From: Tritrichomonas musculus
Lineage: Eukaryota; Parabasalia; Tritrichomonadida; Tritrichomonadidae
DNA: 64,000 nucleotides
Direction: 5' to 3'
Assembly (NCBI GenBank): GCA_039105265.1
Contig: JAPFFF010000004.1
Coordinates: forward strand, 4,650,001-4,714,000
Notes under the pieces: model-generated
The model's database searches: none
The model's input: the letters and a program-made list of their open reading frames with translations, nothing else
What the model was told of the DNA's origin: nothing
Program-made: the position numbers and the translations under genes
Part shown: positions 30,749-40,021 of the stretch, in pieces
Position numbering within the stretch: position 1 is the stretch's first letter
Layout of the letters: every line of letters begins with the position of its first letter

Positions 30749-31870
30749 ATGCTTCTTAGCAGATCTGAACCCGAAAAATTAACAATTGCTGTTGAGCCCG
30801 AAAAGAAAAACATGTCGATTGTCAATGTTAAACCTGTTAGCAATTCTTTCCTTCAAAACGCGTTTAATGATTATATATCAACTTCAATAAAAGAAGGACA
30901 AGAAATTATGTTCGATTACGAAAACCATCCAGTTCTTCAAGGTTTTGTTGATGCCTATAAAAATCATAGACCAGTTACAATTTCCCCTGATATCATATGG
31001 ATTTTAATTATTCAAGCATTTTCAAACCATGTTGGTGCTAATGCAGAAGAACTTCGTGGGATGTTTGTCAACTTTGATGGTACCAAAGAATTAGTTGTTG
31101 ATAGACAAGATCTTAATTTCTTCACAATGACGTCAGAAGATTACGAACGCGAAATTTTCCCAGATTTTGTAAAGAAAATATCTGAATATACAGGAGAAAG
31201 CATCATAAATACAATGACGCCTGATTTTTCAACAACAACAAATATATCTCTTGCAGTTGGTCAACTTTCAATCATGTCAGCCATGAAAAACTACTTTAAA
31301 TACAGACTTTTACTTGGTGGTTGTGGATTTCCATTTGTAACAATTGAAGGCTCGCTTGAAGATTGGCAAAAAATAATTGCAAAATTGAATGAATTGAAAA
31401 AGTACAAATTTGAATGGTTTACAGATGAGATCACCAAAATTGTGGACAAGATCATTGATACAAAGAAAGGAAATGTTGATGTCAAGTTCTGGAAAGAAAT
31501 GATTAGATTCAAAGATCCAGATGGAAGTTATTCCCCTGACTATGTCGACGGTTGGCTCACAAAATTCTTCCCTTACGATTTCTATGGGAAATTGTTGAAA
31601 GGACCAATTTATGAGACTGATTCTTTGCCAAGTGAAATGCTAAGTGTTCCTTTCATATTGCAGGTCGTTCCTCCAGGAAAGGATCCAAAAGACGTCGAGG
31701 AAGTGAAGTGCGAAATGCTCGCTGGCTTTGTTGGAATGACGCAGAATCGTAAGACAGCAAGCTTCAAGCCGGAAATCGGATGGGTGATTAAGAAAAGAAA
31801 AGAGATTTCACCAGGAGAAGAATATATGTATCAAAAAGAAGAAGCTAGACGAAACATGTTACATTTATAA
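30749..31870 (+). CDS. DUF4419 domain protein
   Basis: 373 residues, soluble, no signal peptide. The segment HPVLQGFVDAYKNHRPVTIS followed by PDIIWILIIQAFSNHVGANAEELR matches my memory of DUF4419, a domain of unknown function found in fungi, protists and some bacteria. Downstream pieces such as FTMTSEDYEREIFPDFVKKI, LLGGCGFPFVTIEGSLEDW and the YVDGWLTKFFPYD segment also fit the family order and nearly fill the protein. No catalytic residues are known for the family, so function is unassigned. An initiator-like TCATTT lies 10 bases before the ATG, and TAAATAAA follows the last codon, overlapping the stop like a trichomonad polyadenylation signal. Confidence 0.85.
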   Translation: MLLSRSEPEKLTIAVEPEKKNMSIVNVKPVSNSFLQNAFNDYISTSIKEGQEIMFDYENHPVLQGFVDAYKNHRPVTISPDIIWILIIQAFSNHVGANAEELRGMFVNFDGTKELVVDRQDLNFFTMTSEDYEREIFPDFVKKISEYTGESIINTMTPDFSTTTNISLAVGQLSIMSAMKNYFKYRLLLGGCGFPFVTIEGSLEDWQKIIAKLNELKKYKFEWFTDEITKIVDKIIDTKKGNVDVKFWKEMIRFKDPDGSYSPDYVDGWLTKFFPYDFYGKLLKGPIYETDSLPSEMLSVPFILQVVPPGKDPKDVEEVKCEMLAGFVGMTQNRKTASFKPEIGWVIKKRKEISPGEEYMYQKEEARRNMLHL

Positions 31871-33156
31871 ATAAAAAACATTTATTTTTTTTATTTTTTA
31901 GTTTTTTATTTATTTTTTATTTATTGTCTAAAATAAGAAGCATGATGAAACATGGCGACATTCATAAATAAAAATATGTTTAACTTTTGTTTTTATTATT
32001 ATTATTTGTTTTGTTTTCTCTTTTTGTGTGCGTTTTAGAATTCCTTTATATATATGTATATAATTCAAATAAAAGAGGTGAGGCTGCGAAAATTTTTGGT
32101 ATTTTTTAATAATATTAATACATATTATTTTATTCCAGAATTAAATGCTATTTATGATAATTTCACTAATACTTTTTTCAGATTTTTAGCTATAAATCTA
32201 TTTTTAAAATTGAATAGCTTCTATCTTATTATAATTTCAATTTTATCTTAATAAAAAAATTCTATTTACGCAAAATAATAAATAATTTAATTATCAATAT
32301 TTAATATATAGATGTGAATATAATATTAAAATCTTCGACTAAGAATTATAAATCAAATAATGATTTTTTATGATTTAACTAACTATCATCATATTATAAG
32401 CATGATTTTTTTGGTAAATTATTGATAAATATTAAAATAAATACTTATTGTGAGGTTGATACCAAAATAAAAACAAATGAAATTATTTAGATATTTGTGA
32501 AGTTTACATCATTAACGTATATAGAATTATATTCAATATTAAACCTCAACCCTAGCTAAAATTGTAAAAAATTTTTTAAAAATATTTTGATATGTTTGCC
32601 AGCACCAGATAAGTTAAGAGATGAACTATAGTTATCCCTTTGATCTTTAATATAGAAGAAAATTTCTCTTTAAATTGAAAAATTTTTTTTTGAATTTTGA
32701 CCAAAAACACATTCATTGAATAGCTTTCTTATTAAAAAATAGAGATCATCTATATACAAATGCAATTTAATGGTTGAAAAGAAAAAATAATGACGAATAT
32801 AGGAATTATGACATTTTGAAATATCAATACAATTTCAATTTTTTTTGATTAAATCTGAAAAAAAGTATATGATATGAAAAGGTAACAACACCATAATACT
32901 ATATTTTTAATTTATTTTTAATTTTGTTGATTATTATTCCTAAAAAAGTTCATTTAAAATTTCGCAGTCTCACCTCTCAAATAAAAAGTTGTTAAAGTTT
33001 TATGAATATAAAGAATATTTTTGTGAGAAATTTTAATGAGTTTCAATCCAATTTGATAATGACTGCATTCAAAATGCTTTTCACCGATGATTTCCATTGT
33101 AAAATTTTACAATTGTAAAATAGATCGATCAAACCATTGAAAAAAAAAAAAAAAAA
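31871..33156. other. Intergenic, no gene seen
   Basis: AT-rich. A 65-codon frame at 32054 lacks any domain and is not accepted. The region ends in an A-run at about 33139-33156, next to a mobile element. Confidence 0.5.
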
Positions 33157-33734
33157 GGGAGATATTTTTTGCCCCCAATCTCTTTTGACCCCAACGGTTA
33201 AGGTCAATATTGACCCTGTATCGTACTTCAGAAAAAATCGTCCAGAACTTTTTTGCACTTTTGTGAAAAAAAACATGAGTAGCTACTCACGCTTTTTTCT
33301 CTAAATTTTAATTTTTTACAAATAATGCTAATTGTATAATTTTGAAAAGATTAGTAAACATTTATTGCTATATATAACATCATAGACACGAACATGTGAA
33401 GAAAATCTTATATATTTTTTTATAAAGAGATATCTATAATATTATTGATTAATATTTTTTTTACTAAAAAAAGAAAAAATTGGTTTAATAATTACTACAA
33501 TGAGATGCTAATTACGAATAACTTACTCGGGATGGAAGAAATTTTATCTAGAGCTGCTTTTTAATAAAAATGATTTTTATGAAATTTCCGTAAAAAAAGC
33601 GTGAGTAGCTACTCATGGTTTTTTTCACAAAAGTGCAAAAAAGTTCTCGCCGATTTTTTCTGAAGTACGATACAGGGTCAATATTGACCTTAACCGTTGG
33701 GGTCAAAAGAGATTGGGGGCAAAAAATATCTCCC
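33157..33734. mobile_element. 578-bp element with about 142-bp terminal inverted repeats
   Basis: 33157-33298 and 33593-33734 are inverted copies over about 140 bases with few mismatches. The ends are GGGAGATATTTTTTGCCCCC; the inner edges carry the palindrome GAGTAGCTACTC. Both outer flanks are A-runs (33139-33156 and 33735 onward), so the target duplication is hidden in poly(A). The middle, about 290 bp, has no ORF. Long arms with a short core suit a foldback or Mutator-like non-autonomous element. It ends about 65 bases from the 3' end of the 5S rRNA gene. Confidence 0.9.
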
Positions 33735-33790
33735 AAAAAAAAAAAAAAAAAAAAATTACATTTTTCTATTATATATTATAATATAAAAAG

Positions 33791-33799
33791 AAAAAAAAA
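33791..33799 (-). terminator. Pol III T-run downstream of 5S rRNA
   Basis: Nine A on the plus strand, thus T9 on the transcribed minus strand, begin one base past the end of the 5S rRNA sequence, as expected for RNA polymerase III termination. Confidence 0.8.
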
Positions 33800-33800
33800 G

Positions 33801-33917
33801 GAAGCGACACTACACGTTCCCGGGAAGTCACCCAGCCCAGTACTGATGCAGCCCGCGACTGCTTAATTTCCAGGTTCGGAATGGAGCTGGATGTATCCAG
33901 CCGGGTATGGCCGCTTC
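33801..33917 (-). rRNA. 5S ribosomal RNA
   Basis: On the minus strand the 117-base sequence begins GAAGCGGCCATACCCGGCTG and contains CCATTCCGAACCTGGAAATTAAG, broken here only by wording, the strongly conserved loop B/C region and internal pol III control region. The 5' GAAGCGGC and the 3' GTGTCGCTTC pair to close helix I. It is far richer in G and C than the surroundings. A T-run follows at once. The single copy here suggests dispersed 5S genes rather than only a tandem array. Confidence 0.95.
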
Positions 33918-34274
33918 AATTAATTAGTCTGTTCTCCTCTCTTAAACTTATGATATTTTTCAAATTAACTTAACCACTTTTCCTTCTCCTATCTGATAGA
34001 AAACTTTTTTTGGAAATAAATTCATAATTAAACTGCAATATTCAAACTCAAAACAAGAGCACCAATCATTGAACATTATAACAATCTTATTCTTAACTTT
34101 AAAACATTTATCACGAAACCAAAATTAAAAATATCATTAAAACTTTGAAAATTCAATACAAAATTCTGAACCTTCTCAATTTTTGAAAGATCCATTCAAA
34201 AATTCAAATAAAAAAATCAATAAAAAGTATGCAGAAAATTTACATAACATTACAAAACGTAAAAAATAAAAGTG
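33918..34274. other. Intergenic, 5S upstream and DOCK-like gene 3' flank
   Basis: AT-rich. No upstream element for the 5S gene is recognised; type 1 pol III promoters are internal. Confidence 0.5.
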
Positions 34275-37200
34275 TTAGTCATAGTCAATTCCATCATTCA
34301 TTGGGTCGTAGTCAGCGACGTACTCGCTCTTCTCGATTTTCTCGAGGTTGAACTGCTGCGAGAACTCGTCAGCCATCATGTCGCACAGGCTCAGCAGTGA
34401 CTCGTTTGGCTGCTTTGTCTGGAACTCGCTGACTGCCCTGCGGTAGACAGAGAGGAGTCTCGAAGCGGCCTTGTAAATCGAGTCAGCCATTTCTCTGACC
34501 AACGAAGCCTCGGACACATTGTTGGCCACTTTTTGAGAGACAGACGATAGCACTGTTGCTATTGACTCGTTTCCTTTAAGGACTGATCTCAAAACTGCCG
34601 ATATCCTCTTGATATCGTCCAAGACGTACTTCTCATTTGGACGGTCGAAGAAGATCAAAGACGAAGACGATACCTTCTTCAGGTCGAGTGAAGCATTTTG
34701 TGTTTTCTTGGTTGGCTTCATAGGAAACCAAACCTCGAATTCAGAAGCTACACGATTCAGCAAGTCGATTGAATTATCGACGAGTTGTTGAAGATGGTCG
34801 AGAAGTGGCACTTTTTTGTGTTTCTCATCGAGAACGTCAGCAGCCAATCTGTAATGAGGCAAGAAGTCTTTAGTTGTGTATTCAACAACGTCGACTTCCT
34901 TTGAATCATTTGAATCGATGTTCTGAATTGAGACGAACTTTTTGAATGAATGATCAAACTCTTTTGAATGATTTGTGTGTTCAAAAAGAGGTTGCAGACG
35001 AACTACGCAAACGCCAGGCTTGTTACAATTCTCCTTGTTGTGATTGTTGCAATAAGAAGCTTTACTTCCATCGTCGAAACGGTTATTTGAATTAATGAAA
35101 GTGATGAAGTTGTCAACGATTGAATTTTCAACACAAAAAACTTGTTTTTTGGTTTCTGATGAATTGCTTTTACGATGCTCAACTAAGAAGAATGAAAGAG
35201 GAAGATCATAAAGTGATGATGATTTAGTTTGTATATTCGAAATTGATTCCGAAAGTTGTCGAAGAACTAAGCTTATCTTTTCAGGCTGTTTTCCACGAAA
35301 TTGATGAATTCGAAGCTGAAGTGAATAAAGAGGACGAAGTGAATATTCAAGTCCTGCTGACTTACCAAGAGTTATTGCTTTATCTAGAGAATCAAGAAGA
35401 AGTTCACAAGTAAAATCAGAAAGCAAAGTTTGTGAATCTTTTCCAAGTGATTCGATATTCAATTCAGTTTCACTTAAAACGCCAGGCATGAAAGAGAAGT
35501 CTTCTTTCGGATCAAGAGAGAAACAATCAATTTGAGCATTTCTCATTGGTTGAGTTGTTTTCAAATAAAAATTATAATCTTTGATTTTATTATGTGATAT
35601 ATTTTGTGATGAACTACTGAAGAATAAAGCTGATGATGATAATGATTTATATGATAATAATGTTGAATTCTCCGTTGATTGAAGTTGTTCAACAACTGTC
35701 TCTATTAATGCACAAACATGAAGTTGTGCTGTGAATGCTGATGTGAAACTTTTTAATTGACTATTGACCTTGACTATTTCAAGTAACCATTTTAATCTCA
35801 TTGTTGGAAACATCTTGTATTGATCAGCAATTCTCATGAGACGTTGACAACGAACTTCAGGTGGTGATGTTGAATTCTTTTGTTCTTCAACAACAGTAGA
35901 TATGATTAATGCAGCGCTCATTCTTTCATTAACCATTTTTTCAAATTCTTTCTTTTGTTCAATCTTTGAATCTAAAATAGAATCACTTTTTGTTAATGAA
36001 ATAATTCGTTGTAGAAGTGTCTTGTATGTTGGTATGTATTTCACTGGAACTGCAAGTAAAACAGCTGTAAGTGAATCCATCATGTCAATTGATGAAATTA
36101 TAACTGTCTTCGAGTTCTTGAAATCAACTTGAAAAACAAGAACAAGTAATGCACATGCAAAACATTTCGTATCTGGTTGTTCAAAGCTTAATAATGAAAG
36201 AAGCCATGCAATAATTGATCGATTAACTGGATATTTCATTATAAGAAGTGAACAAGCATTGTAAAAATGAGGAATGTTTGAAATTGGTTGATAAGAATTA
36301 TAAAGAGAACTTAACAATTTTACAACCAATTCAATACTTGGCTCTAATGTGTCTATCGTCCTTATCAAAAAGTTGAGGATATGTTGGGTCAAAATGCTGA
36401 AAAAATTAAGATTTAGTTGATTAAATCCTGGTGAACTTGCCCTCTTGAATTTAACAGAAACTGGACGAATTGTATTCAATTGTTCAATCGAAAGACGAAC
36501 AATGAATTCAAGGAAATTCAAAAAGTGGCTCTGAAAAGATGCGCCAAGTTCAGAAAAGTAATTTTGAACTAATGAAGAACTTGATGAATTTAATATAAAA
36601 AGAATAACTGGAATAAATTCTTTCATAATATTCGAATTATTCTTGACTAAAGCGCCTTCATAATTGGATGAAATAATGTTTATTAAAGGGAAGAGAATGA
36701 AGGCAACTTTCTTCGATATTTCACAAGGAAGTTCTTCAGCACACAAACAAATATTCACAAAGAATTTGCATGCGACATTAATTGCATCCGTTTCATTTTT
36801 GCCATTTTCATCTTCTTCATTCTCTTCATTTTCGTCTTTTTTGGTCTCATTTTGTCCACTCAGTGATTTGTGTAAAACTAAATAAATCTGAGAAAGAATG
36901 GGAATATAAGCTGAAATTTCAGATGATTCAGAAGCTTTGTATCGAAGTGCAAGTTCAACTATGAATTGCTCCGAATATGAAAAAGGCATTAAAAATGAAA
37001 ATTGAAGATATGAAAGATAAGGTGAAAGTTTCGGATTACTTTCCCTCTTCGTGTTGAGGAATCGAATGAACTTGAATATTAAAGGGGAAACTTTATCAAA
37101 TCCAACTATTGGAAGAAGACATGCAACAAGATTTCCAAAGTGGTTATTCAAATCAATTTCTTCAGGCGCATTTCTAAACAAAATTGAACCAGAAGAAACA

Positions 37201-39533
37201 GACTTGCCTTGAATTAAAGGCAAATTATTACTATTATTACTATTGTTCTTCGTGTCATTTGTTGAAATTGGTCTCTGTTGTTGTTGTTGTTGTTGTTGTT
37301 GGTTCGTTGGAACTTCAGGAATGATTGGTGCTAAAGCACGAGGAGGAAGACGAAGAGGAGACATTACTGATTCATTAATATTATTAGGAATGCTAGCTTT
37401 AGCTGATGACCTAGAAGACTGGCCTTGATTTTCTTTACTTAAAGAAGAAGTAGAAGTTGTGCTTGATGAGTCATTATCAGAAGAATTCAAAGGTGGAATT
37501 CTATTTTGTAAATGATTCATATGATGAGAATGAATTCGAGATGATCGTCGATTAGCAGTGTCATTTTTTCCATGAATCAATGATTTGCTGCGATTCTTGA
37601 TCAGTCCATAAATGATGCCTGGAATGTGTGCGAGAAAATCAAGAATGACGTCTTGATCATATTGAACACCTGGTGTTGAAACGCAAATTAAAATGATATC
37701 AAGAACGAGAGGCAAAGCAAAGCCAAGTTGTTTAAGAAGGACATTTTTTGACTCTCTTAAAGATGCATTTGGATCATTAACGTTGGCATTCTTGTTGTTC
37801 CAGTATTCGTCATTAATCACAGACTTGAATGAATTGCAAAGATTGTCAACAAATTTTGAGCCAAAAAGTTCAGGATTCATTACATTAAATATCCAGCTTC
37901 TTAACGTATTAAAAACAGTCATTTTCTCGTTTTCAAAAATGTCAAGAAATCGGATTAAATGAAGAGCAGTGTTCGGCGCAATGATCTTGAGTAGCTTGCT
38001 CGTCATTGGCAAGATTTGGCGTTGGTAGACATCCAACGAAATCTCTTTGTAGTTGGGTGGAAGTGCTTGTTCTGGAATAACCGCTTCAACGACGTTTTTG
38101 ACGGTTATTGGAGGGAAGTAAGGAGGAGGAAGTCTCACGGTCAATTGTAAATAGTCTTTCTTTTTGCCCGATTTACGAATCAACTTTTTCAGTTCTTTTG
38201 GCGGTTTTTTAACGTCAAATATTTTGAGCTTGTAACTGCCAAAAGGAAGGGGACTTCCTTCTTGGTAAAGGGGGACCGCTGAGTAGCCTATAAGGGTCGG
38301 GCCATTCTTCGAATTGTCGAAGGAATAGATGTGGATGACAATGCATGTCGTTGAAGGGAAAAGACGATCAACATATATAGGAACATGGTCAATAAATTTG
38401 ACCTCTTTTGAAGCAGTTTTTAGAGCGGTTGAAACGAAGCAATTTGAGTACTTGCCACTCTCAATTCCGGTGAAAAGTGGCATCGATACAGGTGAACTGA
38501 TGTTCTCAATTCCTTCTGTAACAAAAAGTTTCAAAAAAACGAATTTTGAATTTGAGGGGAATTTCATCGTCATGTTGATGTCATAGAGAAGGATGATCGG
38601 AGTCGATTGTGATGAAATCGTTGGAAATGGAGATACACAAAAGTTCGTGTTAGGTGTCAATGACCATGAATACGAAAACTCCCTTTCAAGTTTGTCTGAA
38701 AAAGTGCAATTGAAATCAAATTCAATGTCAACTTTTTCAATACTTTCATCATTGGAAATTTTCTTCTTAATTAAGTCTTCAAATTCAATAGAATAGGAAG
38801 CCCACTGAGTCGTAAACTTTTTTTGTTGTAAAAATTGGCCTTTCTCATTGAAAAGGGGAATAATATTTAATGCAAATGGTATCGAACATTTCGCATTTTC
38901 TTTGATATAACTTAATACGCATAATATGTATGGATTCTTGATTGAAATAGGAAAATTAACAGATGACGCAATCGTTTGACTGAAAAGTACTTCGCCTTTG
39001 GTAACACGGATCTTCACTGGTTCACTTAATGGAGTAATATTTTTGCCATTATATAATTGAATAAATCCCGTTATTTCTTGTGATTCGTATGTTTTTGGAA
39101 GAATACATTTACCAAGCGAAAATGAAAGCCAGCCATAATCTGGTTCAAGAAGATTGCGTGGAATTGCTGGAGAAAATGTTTGATCAAAAGAAATAGCGGA
39201 AGAAAGTGGACTGCACGTGCTGTTTGAGTCTATTTTGGTATTATATATTTCTTCTATTCGTTTAATATTGAGATCGTCTTTATTATTTGAATCATCGATT
39301 GGCGTTAAATCGTTTATAAGGTGTGAAGTATTTGATGGAGTCGACATTTTAAGAGAAGAATATGAAAATATATATTTAGATTGATTAAATGCAGGTTTTG
39401 CCCATTGATTATGAAGATTTAATTGAGTATCAGAAACTTTATTATCAAATCCAGTTGATGGACGAAGCGATGAAATAATTCGTGGCTGTTTTTTTAGTTT
39501 TTCGATAAAATCTGTAGCATTCGATGAACTCAT
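34275..39533 (-). CDS. Large DOCK-family-like protein (putative RhoGEF)
   Basis: 1752 residues. Residues about 310-443 resemble the DHR-1 (C2-like) domain of DOCK proteins: a strand-rich opening (TPIILLYDINMTMKF), a VKFIDHVPIYVDRLFPSTTC segment corresponding to the 'P-x-y-dEikixLP' stretch, and LIGYSAVPLYQEGSPLPFGSY near its end. A long helical middle with low-complexity loops follows, including poly-Q at about 743-751. The C-terminal third (about 1290-1720), with LLDHLQQLVDNSIDLLNRVAS-type helices, is in the position of the DHR-2 exchange domain, but I do not see decisive DHR-2 signatures. If correct, it would activate Rac/Cdc42-type GTPases for actin control. DHR-1 resemblance is seen; the GEF activity is inference. 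Confidence 0.6.
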   Translation of the reverse strand: MSSSNATDFIEKLKKQPRIISSLRPSTGFDNKVSDTQLNLHNQWAKPAFNQSKYIFSYSSLKMSTPSNTSHLINDLTPIDDSNNKDDLNIKRIEEIYNTKIDSNSTCSPLSSAISFDQTFSPAIPRNLLEPDYGWLSFSLGKCILPKTYESQEITGFIQLYNGKNITPLSEPVKIRVTKGEVLFSQTIASSVNFPISIKNPYILCVLSYIKENAKCSIPFALNIIPLFNEKGQFLQQKKFTTQWASYSIEFEDLIKKKISNDESIEKVDIEFDFNCTFSDKLEREFSYSWSLTPNTNFCVSPFPTISSQSTPIILLYDINMTMKFPSNSKFVFLKLFVTEGIENISSPVSMPLFTGIESGKYSNCFVSTALKTASKEVKFIDHVPIYVDRLFPSTTCIVIHIYSFDNSKNGPTLIGYSAVPLYQEGSPLPFGSYKLKIFDVKKPPKELKKLIRKSGKKKDYLQLTVRLPPPYFPPITVKNVVEAVIPEQALPPNYKEISLDVYQRQILPMTSKLLKIIAPNTALHLIRFLDIFENEKMTVFNTLRSWIFNVMNPELFGSKFVDNLCNSFKSVINDEYWNNKNANVNDPNASLRESKNVLLKQLGFALPLVLDIILICVSTPGVQYDQDVILDFLAHIPGIIYGLIKNRSKSLIHGKNDTANRRSSRIHSHHMNHLQNRIPPLNSSDNDSSSTTSTSSLSKENQGQSSRSSAKASIPNNINESVMSPLRLPPRALAPIIPEVPTNQQQQQQQQQRPISTNDTKNNSNNSNNLPLIQGKSVSSGSILFRNAPEEIDLNNHFGNLVACLLPIVGFDKVSPLIFKFIRFLNTKRESNPKLSPYLSYLQFSFLMPFSYSEQFIVELALRYKASESSEISAYIPILSQIYLVLHKSLSGQNETKKDENEENEEDENGKNETDAINVACKFFVNICLCAEELPCEISKKVAFILFPLINIISSNYEGALVKNNSNIMKEFIPVILFILNSSSSSLVQNYFSELGASFQSHFLNFLEFIVRLSIEQLNTIRPVSVKFKRASSPGFNQLNLNFFSILTQHILNFLIRTIDTLEPSIELVVKLLSSLYNSYQPISNIPHFYNACSLLIMKYPVNRSIIAWLLSLLSFEQPDTKCFACALLVLVFQVDFKNSKTVIISSIDMMDSLTAVLLAVPVKYIPTYKTLLQRIISLTKSDSILDSKIEQKKEFEKMVNERMSAALIISTVVEEQKNSTSPPEVRCQRLMRIADQYKMFPTMRLKWLLEIVKVNSQLKSFTSAFTAQLHVCALIETVVEQLQSTENSTLLSYKSLSSSALFFSSSSQNISHNKIKDYNFYLKTTQPMRNAQIDCFSLDPKEDFSFMPGVLSETELNIESLGKDSQTLLSDFTCELLLDSLDKAITLGKSAGLEYSLRPLYSLQLRIHQFRGKQPEKISLVLRQLSESISNIQTKSSSLYDLPLSFFLVEHRKSNSSETKKQVFCVENSIVDNFITFINSNNRFDDGSKASYCNNHNKENCNKPGVCVVRLQPLFEHTNHSKEFDHSFKKFVSIQNIDSNDSKEVDVVEYTTKDFLPHYRLAADVLDEKHKKVPLLDHLQQLVDNSIDLLNRVASEFEVWFPMKPTKKTQNASLDLKKVSSSSLIFFDRPNEKYVLDDIKRISAVLRSVLKGNESIATVLSSVSQKVANNVSEASLVREMADSIYKAASRLLSVYRRAVSEFQTKQPNESLLSLCDMMADEFSQQFNLEKIEKSEYVADYDPMNDGIDYD

Positions 39534-40021
39534 TAAAGATAAAATCTTGAGTAGATCAAACCGTTTTTTTATATCATTTTACAATTTGATGTTTTACATC
39601 AAAAAAAAAAATCAAAATGTAAAAATTTCAAGTATCTTATTGAGTTCATCATTAGCAATTAATAATTAAAAATTGATATGGAAGTTGATTATCATTCAAA
39701 AAGTTTGTTTGATTACTTTACAAAATATAATTAAACTTTTACAATAATTTATTTTTATTATAAATCCACTTTTTTAAAATATATTTTTATGTATTTAAGA
39801 AAATCATATAGGTAATCTTCGGTGAAAAACACCAACTAAAAGAAAAGAAGAAGAAAATAAATTAAAATGGAAAAAAAAAAAAAAAATAAAAAAACTTCAA
39901 AACAATGAAGGCAATATCATTTTAAAACTTTTTTGGCAGGGGAAAAAAATATTAATATTATCAAAATAATTGTTTAATTAATTAATTAAAAATATACATA
40001 CAGCTATTAATTTGTTGATTA
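39534..40021. other. Intergenic, no gene seen
   Basis: AT-rich spacer with an A-run near 39869. Upstream region of the DOCK-like gene and 3' flank of the next minus-strand gene. Confidence 0.5.

Noticed and set aside
33043-33276. Open frames of 60-83 codons in the arms of the long-TIR element and across the 5S gene
   Set aside because: Paired frames arise from the same inverted repeat read both ways; the one across the 5S gene is explained by the RNA gene.
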